Of a stretch of DNA of 5,917 nucleotides, positions 1 to 5,917 are shown piece by piece. This DNA comes from Gammaproteobacteria bacterium (GTDB taxonomy: Bacteria > Pseudomonadota > Gammaproteobacteria > SZUA-152). Position numbers and translations under genes: made by a program. The DNA lies in contig JAUWVK010000101.1 of assembly GCA_030617485.1 (NCBI GenBank), positions 1 to 5,917 of the forward strand, read 5' to 3'. How positions within the stretch are numbered: the first letter of the stretch is position 1; each line of letters begins with the position of its first letter. The notes beneath the pieces were generated by a model. It made no database searches. It had not been told where the DNA came from and was given only the letters and a program-made list of their open reading frames with translations.

Positions 1-83
1 CAGTTTGCCACTGTTTCAGTCAGCTTATGGACGATGCCAGGTTTGTCTTCGCCCAGCGCAGTAATAACCAGATAATTTTCCAT
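1..83 (-). CDS. gcvR: GcvR, glycine cleavage system regulator (N-terminal fragment)
   Basis: Partial gene, cut by the left edge; only the first 27 codons are visible. Read on the minus strand from ATG at 83, the protein begins MENYLVITALGEDKPGIV. This closely matches the start of E. coli GcvR (YLVITALGADRPGIV) and is a typical ACT-domain first strand with the D-x-P-G-I turn. In E. coli, GcvR is a cytoplasmic ACT-domain protein that binds GcvA and blocks activation of the glycine cleavage operon. Start choice: a Shine-Dalgarno AAGGA (plus-strand 90-94) lies 6 bases upstream, and the protein alignment begins here. It is divergent from dapA, as in E. coli. A related ACT-domain protein cannot be ruled out from so short a piece, but the neighbours favour gcvR. 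Confidence 0.87.
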   Translation of the reverse strand, partial: MENYLVITALGEDKPGIVHKLTETVAN

Positions 84-110
84 TAATTTTCCTTCAAACT
101 AAACAAACTC

Positions 111-125
111 ATTATCGGGATTCTA
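111..125 (-). promoter_or_regulatory. candidate -10 element(s) for gcvR
   Basis: On the minus strand two -10-like hexamers lie upstream of the gcvR start: TAGAAT (plus-strand 120-125) and GATAAT (plus-strand 111-116). Each matches TATAAT at five of six positions. The best -35 partner seen is TCCACA, 18 bases upstream of GATAAT, a 4/6 match. The -35 partners are weak, so this is only a plausible promoter location in the divergent region. Confidence 0.28.
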
Positions 126-180
126 GCATCAAACTGTGGAATTTCGCTGGCCGTCGGTGGAGTTCTATTTGTCCATTTCC

Positions 181-209
181 TTGTCATCATAAGGGTGTGT
201 CAGTACCAT
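181..209 (+). promoter_or_regulatory. candidate sigma70 promoter of dapA
   Basis: TTGTCA at 181-186 (five of six to TTGACA) is followed after exactly 17 bases by TACCAT at 204-209 (four of six to TATAAT). Transcription would begin near 216, leaving a leader of about 90 bases before the dapA ATG. It is the best promoter match in the 224-base gcvR-dapA gap and points the right way. I see no lysine riboswitch-like architecture in the leader. This is inference from consensus matching only. Confidence 0.45.
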
Positions 210-307
210 TGCGTCTTTAGCTTTTCGGCGTTTCGAAATATCGCTATCCCACTATTTTTTGAGGGATGGTTGGAGGTATGAGGAGCGCCAATTCACGGAG
301 ATATCCC

Positions 308-1183
308 ATGTTTCATGGCAGTATGGTGGCCCTGGTAACGCCCATGCAGGCAGACGGTGCTGTTGATAATGAGGCCCTTGAGAGGCTGGTGGATTTCCAC
401 GTGGAAAATGGTACTGATGCCATTGTCGCAGTAGGAACTACCGGGGAATCAGCAACTCTGGACGAGAAAGAGCACTGTGACGTGATACGTCGTGTGGTAA
501 ACCATGCGGCTGGGCGTATCCCGGTGATCGCCGGAACCGGCGCCAACTCAACCCGTGAGGCCATTGATCTCACCCGTTGTGCCCAGCAGGCTGGCGCCGA
601 TGCCTGTTTGCTGGTCACCCCTTATTACAACAAACCCACCCAGGAGGGTCTGTACTTGCATTTTCGCGCAGTGGCCGAGGCCGTTGCCATACCTCAAATT
701 CTTTATAACGTGCCGGGGCGTACTGCTGTGGATATGCTGCCCGAAACCGTATTTCGCTTGGCTGGAATTTCCAATATTGTTGGCATCAAAGAAGCTACGG
801 GCGATTTGAGCCGTGGTCAGGAAATACTGGATGGTTGTGGCGATAAACTCGATCTCTACAGTGGTGATGATGCCACCGCTATGGATCTGATTCTGGCGGG
901 TGCCAAGGGTGATATATCGGTAACGGCCAACGTAGCCCCCAAAGCTATGCATGAGATGTGCGCCGCGGCACTAAAAGGCGACCGTACTGAAGCGGAACGA
1001 ATTAACGAGGGGCTGCTGGGTTTGCACCAGGATCTATTCCTGGAGGCCAATCCTATTCCTGTAAAATGGGCTCTACAGGAAATGGGCCTTATACCTGAGG
1101 GTATACGTTTACCATTAACACCGTTGGCGGAATCCTGTCATGCGCCTTTGCGCAGAGCTATGCAGCAGGCGGGCGTGCTGTAA
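308..1183 (+). CDS. dapA: 4-hydroxy-tetrahydrodipicolinate synthase (DapA)
   Basis: Cytoplasmic enzyme that condenses pyruvate with aspartate semialdehyde, the first committed step to meso-diaminopimelate and lysine. The 291-residue protein aligns without gaps to E. coli DapA (292 aa) over the catalytic core. Visible residues are the GTTGES motif with Thr44 and Thr45, Tyr107 in VTPYYN, Tyr133 in ILYNVPGR, Arg138, and the Schiff-base Lys161 in GIKEATG. Lysine-feedback residues Ser48, Ala49, His56, Asn80, Glu84 and Tyr106 are kept, but the E. coli His53 position is Glu. This suggests an allosteric enzyme with an altered pocket. ATG 308 is chosen because [13 protein letters not shown] aligns with the E. 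coli N-terminus and CGGAG (296-300) lies 7 bases upstream. An in-frame ATG at 266 would add 14 residues with no counterpart in E. coli DapA. bamC follows after 48 bases, probably in the same transcript. Confidence 0.97.
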   Translation: MFHGSMVALVTPMQADGAVDNEALERLVDFHVENGTDAIVAVGTTGESATLDEKEHCDVIRRVVNHAAGRIPVIAGTGANSTREAIDLTRCAQQAGADACLLVTPYYNKPTQEGLYLHFRAVAEAVAIPQILYNVPGRTAVDMLPETVFRLAGISNIVGIKEATGDLSRGQEILDGCGDKLDLYSGDDATAMDLILAGAKGDISVTANVAPKAMHEMCAAALKGDRTEAERINEGLLGLHQDLFLEANPIPVKWALQEMGLIPEGIRLPLTPLAESCHAPLRRAMQQAGVL

Positions 1184-1231
1184 ATCCCCTAAACACGTGA
1201 AATAATCAATTAATTTTCTAGAGAGAGAGTG

Positions 1232-2320
1232 ATGCCGAAGTTTTTAAAGAGTAGCTGGTTACGTCGTTGTGCCGTGAAGAGTGCGGTGATTAGCATTGTT
1301 GTGTTGTTGGCAGGGTGTAGCTGGTTCTCTGATGAAAAAGAGCCTGGCGCTGCTACAGTTTTGCGTCCTCTGGAAGTGCCTCCCGACCTTGTTCGCCCGT
1401 ATGGGGACGACAAGCTGGTTTCTCCTGTTGCAACCGCTTCGCCTCAGGAAATGCAGCAAGCGGTGGACTGTCGATGTAATGACCGTCCTCCCAGTATTGG
1501 TGAACGTGTGTTACCACAAGGTAAGGGCGTACAACGACTGCGTGACGGACAGCATCGTTGGTTGCTGGTGTCCGCAGAACCAGAGCAAGTTTGGCCTCTT
1601 GCACGGAAATTCCTGGAAATGCGTGGTTATCGCGTTAGTCGAGATGAGCCAGCAGTGGGTTTAATGGAAACTGACTGGAAAAATGTCTTTGATATTGCGG
1701 GCGATAATACGGATGCTGAAAAAGAGTCTGATGGCATCCCTACCTGGCGTGAACGTCTGCGTCTGCGATTGGAACCGGGGCAGCAGTCGGATAGAACCGA
1801 GGTTTATCTCACCGAGTATCGTAGTGAGCGAGTCGCAGGCACGGATGGCGGCAAGCAGTGGCAATTACGAGCCCCGGATGGTGATCGTGCTATTGAAATG
1901 CTGAATCGGTTTGCGCGATACCTGACGGCAGAGAACGTGGAAGATGCTGTTTCACTTGCGCCGGTTGCCAGTAAGCTAGGATCAGATGAAGACGGTGGAT
2001 CGGTGCTTATTGTTGAGGCAGATTTTGCCAAGGTATGGCGGCGTACGGGTATTGCCCTGGATGCACTAGGTTTTGTTATCGAAGACCGTGACCGTGCCAA
2101 GAGGATTTACAACGTTTACAACGAATTATCCACCGGTAAATCCGAAGAAGAGCTGGAGCATGGCAAGCCACAAAGCGCCACTGTGCGAGAAAACTATCGG
2201 ATTCAGTTAGATCAAAAGGGTGAAACGACGCAGTTGAGTATTCGTACTCAAACCGGACAGGTGGATAACTCGGATGTTGCGGTTCATGTGCTGAACTTGT
2301 TGCACAGTCAGTTTCAGTAG
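1232..2320 (+). CDS. bamC: BamC, outer-membrane assembly lipoprotein
   Basis: Lipoprotein of the BAM complex, which folds beta-barrel proteins into the outer membrane. The 362-residue protein (E. coli 344) starts with a basic stretch, a hydrophobic segment and the lipobox LLAGC, so Cys29 is the lipidated residue; Ser at +2 predicts outer-membrane sorting. Residues about 43-66 (LRPLEVPPDLVRPYG) form the proline-rich unstructured tail that binds BamD in the family. A first helix-grip domain spans about 100-205 and carries a METDW motif (145-149) like TTDW in E. coli. A second spans about 257-362. Position between dapA and purC matches nlpB/bamC of E. coli, which strengthens a call that sequence alone supports only moderately, since the family diverges fast. 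A GTG at 1229 is immediately upstream in frame. ATG 1232 is preferred because the purine-rich GAGAGAG at 1221-1229 serves it as a weak Shine-Dalgarno. Confidence 0.9.
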   Translation: MPKFLKSSWLRRCAVKSAVISIVVLLAGCSWFSDEKEPGAATVLRPLEVPPDLVRPYGDDKLVSPVATASPQEMQQAVDCRCNDRPPSIGERVLPQGKGVQRLRDGQHRWLLVSAEPEQVWPLARKFLEMRGYRVSRDEPAVGLMETDWKNVFDIAGDNTDAEKESDGIPTWRERLRLRLEPGQQSDRTEVYLTEYRSERVAGTDGGKQWQLRAPDGDRAIEMLNRFARYLTAENVEDAVSLAPVASKLGSDEDGGSVLIVEADFAKVWRRTGIALDALGFVIEDRDRAKRIYNVYNELSTGKSEEELEHGKPQSATVRENYRIQLDQKGETTQLSIRTQTGQVDNSDVAVHVLNLLHSQFQ

Positions 2321-2322
2321 CG

Positions 2323-2336
2323 GCGTTAAGTAACGC
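2323..2336. repeat. short perfect inverted repeat after bamC
   Basis: GCGTTA (2323-2328), two bases, then TAACGC (2331-2336) begin two bases after the bamC stop codon. An alternative pairing TTAAG/CTTAA overlaps it (2326-2340). No T-run follows, so it is not a classical intrinsic terminator. It could be a 3'-end stabilising stem or a processing site, or chance. Confidence 0.3.
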
Positions 2337-2391
2337 TTAATTGCACTTACACAACATTTAACTAACTATTAAAAACAACAGGTAATAAAAC

Positions 2392-3180
2392 GTGCGCTTC
2401 TCTTCACTTGGTAGCGGCAGCCGTGGTAACGGCACCCTGATTGAGCAGGGTAATACCTGTGTACTGGTTGATTGTGGCTTCTCTGCAAGGGAGGCAGAAA
2501 AAAGATTGTCCAGGCTCGGTAAATCGGCAGATGAACTGACTGCCATACTGGTGACGCATGAGCATGGTGATCACATTAACGGAGTTGGCGTGCTGGCTCG
2601 AAAGTATGGCTTACCTGTGTGGGCGACAACAGGGACCTTGTACACAGACAGTAAGGCCGCAAAAGCAAAAATTACTGATCGTCTCGGTGAAGGTGTGGAT
2701 GTTCACGCTATCTGTAGCCATACAGCCTTTTCAGTGGGCGATATTGAGGTGCAACCGTTTCCTGTGCCGCATGATGCGCGCGAGCCATCCCAATTTTTGT
2801 TTGGGAACGGGGATAAACGTTTAGGTTTATTGACGGATGTGGGCAGTTACACACCGCACATTGAAGAGCAGTTGTCAGGTTGTGACGCGCTTATTCTGGA
2901 ATGCAATCACGATACAACATTATTAGAAAATGGAGAGTATCCGCCATCGCTAAAAGAACGGGTGGGCGGTGATCTGGGGCATTTAAGTAATGTGCAGGCA
3001 GCTGACATCCTTAGCCGGCTGGATACTTCGAAATTAAATTGTCTGGTGGCGGCGCACTTAAGCGAGAAACATAATAAACCATCTATAGCGCAACAGGCCC
3101 TGGCTGATGTGTTGGGGTGTGAGCTGGATTGGGTATTGGTGGCAGACCAGAAAACAGGATTTGACTGGCAAGAAGTTTAA
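2392..3180 (+). CDS. MBL-fold metallo-hydrolase, YycJ/WalJ-like
   Basis: Cytoplasmic metallo-beta-lactamase-fold hydrolase of 262 residues with no signal peptide. It opens with RFSSLGSGSRGNGTLIE, the hallmark N-terminus of the YycJ/WalJ-type branch, followed by the beta-strand VLVDCGFS (24-31). Metal ligands are visible: THEHGDH (55-61), His127 in PVPHD, Asp149 in LLTDVG and His222 in AAHLSEKHN. Two family motifs lie between, ECNHD (170-174) and GHLSN (196-200). The active site therefore looks intact for two metals. The substrate is unknown; relatives are described as nucleases or phosphodiesterases, but nothing here fixes that. Start is GTG 2392, where the protein alignment begins, with AGGT at 2380-2383 eight bases upstream. 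It sits 71 bases after bamC and 79 before purC on the same strand, so it probably belongs to the dapA-bamC transcript. Confidence 0.93.
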   Translation: MRFSSLGSGSRGNGTLIEQGNTCVLVDCGFSAREAEKRLSRLGKSADELTAILVTHEHGDHINGVGVLARKYGLPVWATTGTLYTDSKAAKAKITDRLGEGVDVHAICSHTAFSVGDIEVQPFPVPHDAREPSQFLFGNGDKRLGLLTDVGSYTPHIEEQLSGCDALILECNHDTTLLENGEYPPSLKERVGGDLGHLSNVQAADILSRLDTSKLNCLVAAHLSEKHNKPSIAQQALADVLGCELDWVLVADQKTGFDWQEV

Positions 3181-3186
3181 GCATTA

Positions 3187-3215
3187 TTAATAAAGAACCT
3201 TAAAAACAATATACT
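3187..3215 (+). promoter_or_regulatory. candidate sigma70 promoter of purC
   Basis: TTAATA (3187-3192, four of six to TTGACA), a 17-base spacer, then TATACT (3210-3215, five of six to TATAAT). This would start transcription near 3222 and give purC its own short leader of about 38 bases, which holds a duplicated Shine-Dalgarno-like element. It begins only 7 bases after the upstream stop codon, so purC may also be read through from upstream. I see no E. coli PurR-type operator here. Confidence 0.38.
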
Positions 3216-3225
3216 CAGTACAGCA

Positions 3226-3255
3226 CAATTTTAGGAAATAACTCAATTTAGGAAA
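3226..3255 (+). repeat. imperfect direct repeat with two Shine-Dalgarno-like cores before purC
   Basis: CAATTTTAGGAAA (3226-3238) and CAATTTAGGAAA (3244-3255) differ by one T and lie 18 bases apart. Both contain an AGGA core. Only the second copy is correctly placed as ribosome binding site for the ATG at 3260 (AGGA at 3250-3253, 6-base spacing). The first may be a standby site or simple duplication. Confidence 0.55.
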
Positions 3256-3259
3256 AAAA

Positions 3260-3973
3260 ATGGAAAGACGCGAACTACTTTATAAAGGCAAGGCCAAGTC
3301 TGTTTACTTCACAGATGATGATGATAAATTAATTTTACATTACCTGAATGATACGTCGGCGTTTGATGGCGAGAAAATTGAACAGCTGGATCGTAAGGGT
3401 GAAGTGAACAACAAATTCAGCGCTTTCATTATGGAGAAGCTGGAAGCCGCTGGCGTACCGACTCATCACGAAGGTTTATTGTCTGCCGATGAGGCCGTGG
3501 TGAAAAAAATGGAAATGTTCCCTATTGAATGCGTGGTGCGCAACATTGCTGCTGGTAGTGTTTGTAAACGACTGGGTGTGGAAGAGGGTATTGATCTGAA
3601 TCCGCCTACGTTTGAATTTTTCCTTAAAAACGACGCTCTACATGACCCGATGATTAACGAATACCATATTCGCACCTTTGGTTGGGCCGATGACGAGGCT
3701 GTTGAAAAAATGAAAGAACTTACCTTTAAGGTAAATGATGCCTTAACGAAATTGTTTGCCGATGCGGGGCTGTTGCTGGTGGACTACAAGCTGGAATTCG
3801 GTCGTTACAAAGGCGAAATCTATTTGGGGGATGAATTTACTCCGGATGGTTGCCGGCTTTGGGATGCTGAGACACGCATGAAACTGGATAAGGATCGTTT
3901 CCGTCAGGGCTTGGGTGGTGTGGTTGAGGCTTATGAGGAAGTGGCTAGTCGTTTGGGCGTTGACTTGTCGTAG
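3260..3973 (+). CDS. purC: SAICAR synthetase (PurC)
   Basis: Phosphoribosylaminoimidazole-succinocarboxamide synthase, a cytoplasmic enzyme that joins CAIR and aspartate using ATP in de novo purine synthesis. The 237 residues equal the length of E. coli PurC and align essentially without gaps. The nucleotide-binding start is [11 protein letters not shown] (6-16). [17 protein letters not shown] (31-47) follows, where E. coli has Gly in place of Phe35. The first family signature [14 protein letters not shown] is at 87-100, with KRLGVEEG after it; [14 protein letters not shown] is at 121-134. The second signature [10 protein letters not shown] is at 172-181 and the substrate-loop motif [13 protein letters not shown] at 190-202. 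Nothing is missing. ATG 3260 has TAGGA 6 bases upstream and matches the family N-terminus. It converges on the minus-strand gene that ends at 3996; only 22 bases separate the stops and no clear terminator is seen between them. Confidence 0.98.
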   Translation: MERRELLYKGKAKSVYFTDDDDKLILHYLNDTSAFDGEKIEQLDRKGEVNNKFSAFIMEKLEAAGVPTHHEGLLSADEAVVKKMEMFPIECVVRNIAAGSVCKRLGVEEGIDLNPPTFEFFLKNDALHDPMINEYHIRTFGWADDEAVEKMKELTFKVNDALTKLFADAGLLLVDYKLEFGRYKGEIYLGDEFTPDGCRLWDAETRMKLDKDRFRQGLGGVVEAYEEVASRLGVDLS

Positions 3974-3995
3974 CTTGCCGTGATTTTTCTGCCCG

Positions 3996-4448
3996 TCACT
4001 TACCACCGTAAGTTAAAAGACCACTGCTGTACTCCTCCCCGAATGACGCAGCCAGGTTAGCCACTTGTTGTACTGCGGACTTGATTTGGGTTTCGCTCAG
4101 TTCAGATAGCGGGTGAATGAACGCAGAATACAAAACCCCATCACTAACGGCATACCGAGCATCAAGTGATTTGTGGAAATTTGATTCCAGCGTAGCATCT
4201 AAATGTTGCCGGGTTAATTTTTTGTACTCTGCAACCGGTGAGATGATACGCATACGGTCATGTTTTATATCTGAAATTAAATACATTTTTACGTTGTTGT
4301 AGCTGAACTCAACGACACCATTTTCGCCTATTGAGCTAAGCGCCATGCCTTTAATAATCTTTTCCAAAGATGCTTGATTCATGCCTGTCTCACTAAAACT
4401 CGCGCAAGAAAAAAATAAAAACGGAATGACCAATAATAGTTTTTTCAT
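3996..4448 (-). CDS. exported small protein of unknown function
   Basis: A 150-residue protein I cannot name with confidence. It begins with a textbook signal peptide: MKK, a hydrophobic core LLLVIPFLFF, then a likely signal peptidase I site after SCA (residue 16) or SFS (residue 19). The Cys15 context FFSC is a poor lipobox, so a soluble periplasmic protein is more likely than a lipoprotein. The mature part is about 130 residues of mixed alpha/beta character. It has a distinctive C-terminal block: DARYAVSDGVLYSAFIHPLS (97-116), then an amphipathic helix and FGEEYSSG (136-143). This pattern reminds me of YbjN/CesT-type chaperone-like folds, a tentative impression only. A strong GGAGGT (plus-strand 4454-4459), 5 bases before the ATG, supports expression. 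It is transcribed against purC and away from purL, with no operon partner in view. Confidence 0.85.
   Translation of the reverse strand: MKKLLLVIPFLFFSCASFSETGMNQASLEKIIKGMALSSIGENGVVEFSYNNVKMYLISDIKHDRMRIISPVAEYKKLTRQHLDATLESNFHKSLDARYAVSDGVLYSAFIHPLSELSETQIKSAVQQVANLAASFGEEYSSGLLTYGGK
3998..4013. repeat. perfect inverted repeat at the purC convergent junction
   Basis: ACTTAC (3998-4003), loop CACC, GTAAGT (4008-4013). It overlaps the last codons and the first base of the stop codon of the minus-strand gene, and lies 24 bases past the purC stop. No proper T-run follows on either strand, so terminator function is doubtful, yet it is the only stem seen between the convergent genes. Confidence 0.35.
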
Positions 4449-4569
4449 GCGGAACCTCCAAATTCATTCAATGCTGCTGGAAAGTTACCATATAGCCTCG
4501 TGCCAGGAAATAACATCCATTCATCGAGCCAGCTAGTATCGGAATTTCATGGTGACAAGGGCCAATCCC

Positions 4570-4600
4570 CTGAGCACAGCACTCCAAAATAACGTACAAT
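4570..4600 (+). promoter_or_regulatory. weak candidate promoter for purL in the divergent gap
   Basis: The 219-base stretch between the minus-strand gene (start 4448) and purL (start 4668) must hold promoters for both directions. On the plus strand TACAAT (4595-4600) is a five-of-six -10 match, but the only upstream -35 candidate, CTGAGC (4570-4575), matches poorly and at 19-base spacing. On the minus strand TATATG near plus-strand 4485 is a possible -10 without a good -35. No PurR-like palindrome was recognised. Confidence 0.22.
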
Positions 4601-4640
4601 TATCGCCTTTCTCGCACAGCCAATTTTACGGCCTCTGCTA

Positions 4641-4662
4641 TTACGGAAAGGTTACGGTAAGG
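4641..4662 (+). repeat. 11-base tandem repeat carrying the purL ribosome binding site
   Basis: TTACGGAAAGG (4641-4651) is followed directly by TTACGGTAAGG (4652-4662), with one mismatch in 11 bases. Each copy ends in a Shine-Dalgarno-like AAGG. The second copy is 5 bases from the purL ATG at 4668 and is the likely working site; the first sits 11 bases farther upstream. Confidence 0.6.
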
Positions 4663-4667
4663 TTCTT

Positions 4668-5186
4668 ATGCTTCAATTGCACGGTGGTGCTGCACTCTCC
4701 AAATTTCGTCTTAATAAGCTGTTAGCTGTGGCCCGGGAACAGGTTTCTGAGCTGGCTCAAATCAGCACGGAATTCGTTCATTTCGTTGATCTCGAAACCC
4801 GGCTTACTGACGATGAGCATAAAATCCTCGAGCAATTACTTACTTATGGGGCAGCCGCAGAAGCAGCCACTGGACAGGGTCAATTGCTGTTGGTAGTGCC
4901 ACGTCCGGGCACGATTTCACCCTGGTCATCCAAAGCCACCGATATAGCCCACAATTGTGGCCTGAATGATATCCATCGCATTGAACGAGGTGTGGTTTAT
5001 CGTTTCCTCGCCAACGATGGCAACAGCCTCACTGACCACCAACTGACTCAGATTAAACCCCTGATCCATGACCGTATGACGGAGAGGGTGCTGGACAGTC
5101 TTGATGATGCGGAAGCCCTGTTTGGTACCACGGATCCCAAACCAATGACCACCGTCGATATTCTGGTGGCGGTCGTGATGCCCTGA
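4668..5186 (+). CDS. purL: PurL N-terminal fragment (ends at frameshift stop)
   Basis: This is the 172-codon frame as written. Residues 1-166 are the PurS-like N-terminal domain of PurL, including EFVHFVDL (35-42) and the very conserved [20 protein letters not shown] (79-98). The last six residues, VAVVMP, are out of frame and match nothing in PurL. Alone it lacks the ATP-binding core and the glutaminase domain, so it could not make FGAM. Confidence 0.8.
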   Translation: MLQLHGGAALSKFRLNKLLAVAREQVSELAQISTEFVHFVDLETRLTDDEHKILEQLLTYGAAAEAATGQGQLLLVVPRPGTISPWSSKATDIAHNCGLNDIHRIERGVVYRFLANDGNSLTDHQLTQIKPLIHDRMTERVLDSLDDAEALFGTTDPKPMTTVDILVAVVMP

Positions 5187-5917
5187 ACATTGCTAATCGC
5201 GAAATGGGGCTGGCTCTGGCGGATGATGAAATTGATTATCTGGTGGAGAATTTTACCGCTATGAATCGAAATCCTTCAGATGCCGAGCTGATGATGTTCG
5301 CTCAGGCCAACTCCGAGCATTGTCGCCACAAGATTTTTAATGCCGACTGGGTCATTGACGGCAAGTCACAAGAACACACCTTGTTTGGCATGATTCGGAA
5401 TACCCATAAGCTTCACCCCGAGGGCACTCTGTCTGCCTACAGCGATAATTCTGCCGTAATGGAAGGCTATGCTGGCCAGCGTTTTTTCCCGGATTCCGAG
5501 ACAGGACGGTATGGCTATCATGGCGAGAATATTCATATTCTCATGAAGGTGGAGACCCATAATCATCCCACGGCGATTTCGCCGTTTCCCGGTGCGGCTA
5601 CTGGCTCCGGTGGCGAGATTCGTGACGAAGGGGCGACCGGTCGTGGCTCCAAACCCAAGGCCGGGTTGAGTGGTTTTTCGGTGTCTAATTTGAACCTGCC
5701 TGATGCCCCGCAACCGTGGGAAACCGATCACGGCAAACCGGGCCGTATTGTTTCGGCGCTGGATATTATGCTTGATGGCCCCATTGGCGCAGCGGCATTT
5801 AATAATGAATTTGGCCGGCCCAATATTTGTGGTTACTTCCGTACCTTCGAGGAAAAGGCGGCTTCTGCCGCTGGTAATAAAAAGGGTGACGAGGATGGTA
5901 AAGAGGTACGTGGTTAC
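5165..5917 (+). CDS. purL: PurL continuation in the shifted frame (partial, runs off the right edge)
   Basis: Open for 251 codons, from GGT at 5165 to the window end, in the frame one base back from the N-terminal part. It encodes the linker region, with [19 protein letters not shown] (ANSEHC starts at 5306), then the FGAM-synthase ATP-binding core. There [10 protein letters not shown] starts at 5546 and [15 protein letters not shown] at 5603, followed by GFSVSNL and [10 protein letters not shown]. The first ATG in this frame is at 5204 ([13 protein letters not shown]). No Shine-Dalgarno stands out there, so independent translation is unlikely. Near the edge, the segment between EEK and RGY is 8 residues longer than in E. 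coli. Confidence 0.82.

Larger units (their letters stand above)
4668..5917 (+). pseudogene. purL: purL, FGAM synthase, frameshifted and cut by the window edge
   Basis: Phosphoribosylformylglycinamidine synthase converts FGAR to FGAM with glutamine and ATP in de novo purine synthesis. Proteobacterial PurL is a single chain of about 1,295 residues; the first third is present here. The N-terminal domain runs from ATG 4668 to Leu166 in one frame. The linker and FGAM-synthase core then run from Gly167 to the edge in another. E. coli PurL reads VDLLGQGRQAL at the junction; here VDIL and GGGRDAL are separated by a one-base loss in a G run at 5165-5166. As written, translation stops at TGA 5184-5186. 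Everything after the junction remains highly conserved for 251 codons without a stop. This fits a sequencing error or a very young mutation better than an old pseudogene. Start choice: [19 protein letters not shown] aligns with MEILRGSPALSAFRINKLL, and TAAGG lies 5 bases upstream. Confidence 0.85.

Noticed and set aside
266..307. In-frame upstream ATG extending dapA by 14 residues
   Set aside because: The extension ([14 protein letters not shown]) has no counterpart in E. coli DapA, and ATG 308 has a well-spaced CGGAG and matches the E. coli N-terminus.
210..307. Lysine riboswitch in the dapA leader
   Set aside because: The leader is too short and I see none of the paired helices or conserved core expected of an L-box.
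548..952. Open 134-codon frame on the minus strand inside dapA
   Set aside because: Lies wholly antisense to a strongly conserved enzyme gene; its translation shows no recognisable motif.
1296..1664. Open 122-codon plus-strand frame inside bamC
   Set aside because: Overlaps the clear lipoprotein gene in another frame and lacks a plausible ribosome site or motif.
5157..5186. Programmed -1 ribosomal frameshift in purL
   Set aside because: No slippery heptamer is present at the junction, I know of no recoding in this family, and one missing G explains the shift more simply.
5366..5731. Open 121-codon frame on the minus strand inside purL
   Set aside because: Antisense to conserved PurL motifs, with no domain features of its own; explained as a shadow of purL codon structure.

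Overview
The window reads as a chromosomal housekeeping region of a gammaproteobacterium. The gene order gcvR (divergent), dapA, bamC, purC is the one known from Escherichia coli. An extra metallo-beta-lactamase-fold gene sits between bamC and purC, an arrangement I recall from Pseudomonas. The proteins look most like those of marine or environmental gammaproteobacteria, but I cannot assign a genus from sequence alone. I see no mobile element, CRISPR array, tRNA or rRNA.

Layout. Positions 1-83 (minus) hold the first 27 codons of gcvR, an ACT-domain regulator. Positions 84-307 are a divergent promoter region; the dapA side has a good sigma70-type match (TTGTCA, 17 bases, TACCAT). Then, on the plus strand, come dapA (308-1183, lysine and meso-diaminopimelate synthesis), bamC (1232-2320, outer-membrane assembly lipoprotein), a Zn-dependent MBL-fold hydrolase (2392-3180, GTG start) and purC (3260-3973, purine synthesis). 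A small exported protein of unknown function (3996-4448, minus) converges on purC with only 22 bases between the stop codons. A 219-base divergent region follows, and then purL, which runs off the right edge.

The genes couple cell-envelope and precursor supply. DapA feeds diaminopimelate to peptidoglycan, BamC belongs to the machine that inserts beta-barrels into the outer membrane, and PurC and PurL are two steps of de novo IMP synthesis.

The main anomaly is in purL. The N-terminal part (4668-5186) ends at a premature TGA. The rest of the protein continues in another frame from about 5165 to the window end with strongly conserved FGAM-synthase motifs. One G missing from a GG(G) run at 5165-5166 explains this exactly. 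It is either a sequencing or assembly error or a very recent inactivating mutation. I do not find a convincing new biological system here. The best remaining leads are the uncharacterised exported protein and the duplicated Shine-Dalgarno-like repeats ahead of both purC and purL.
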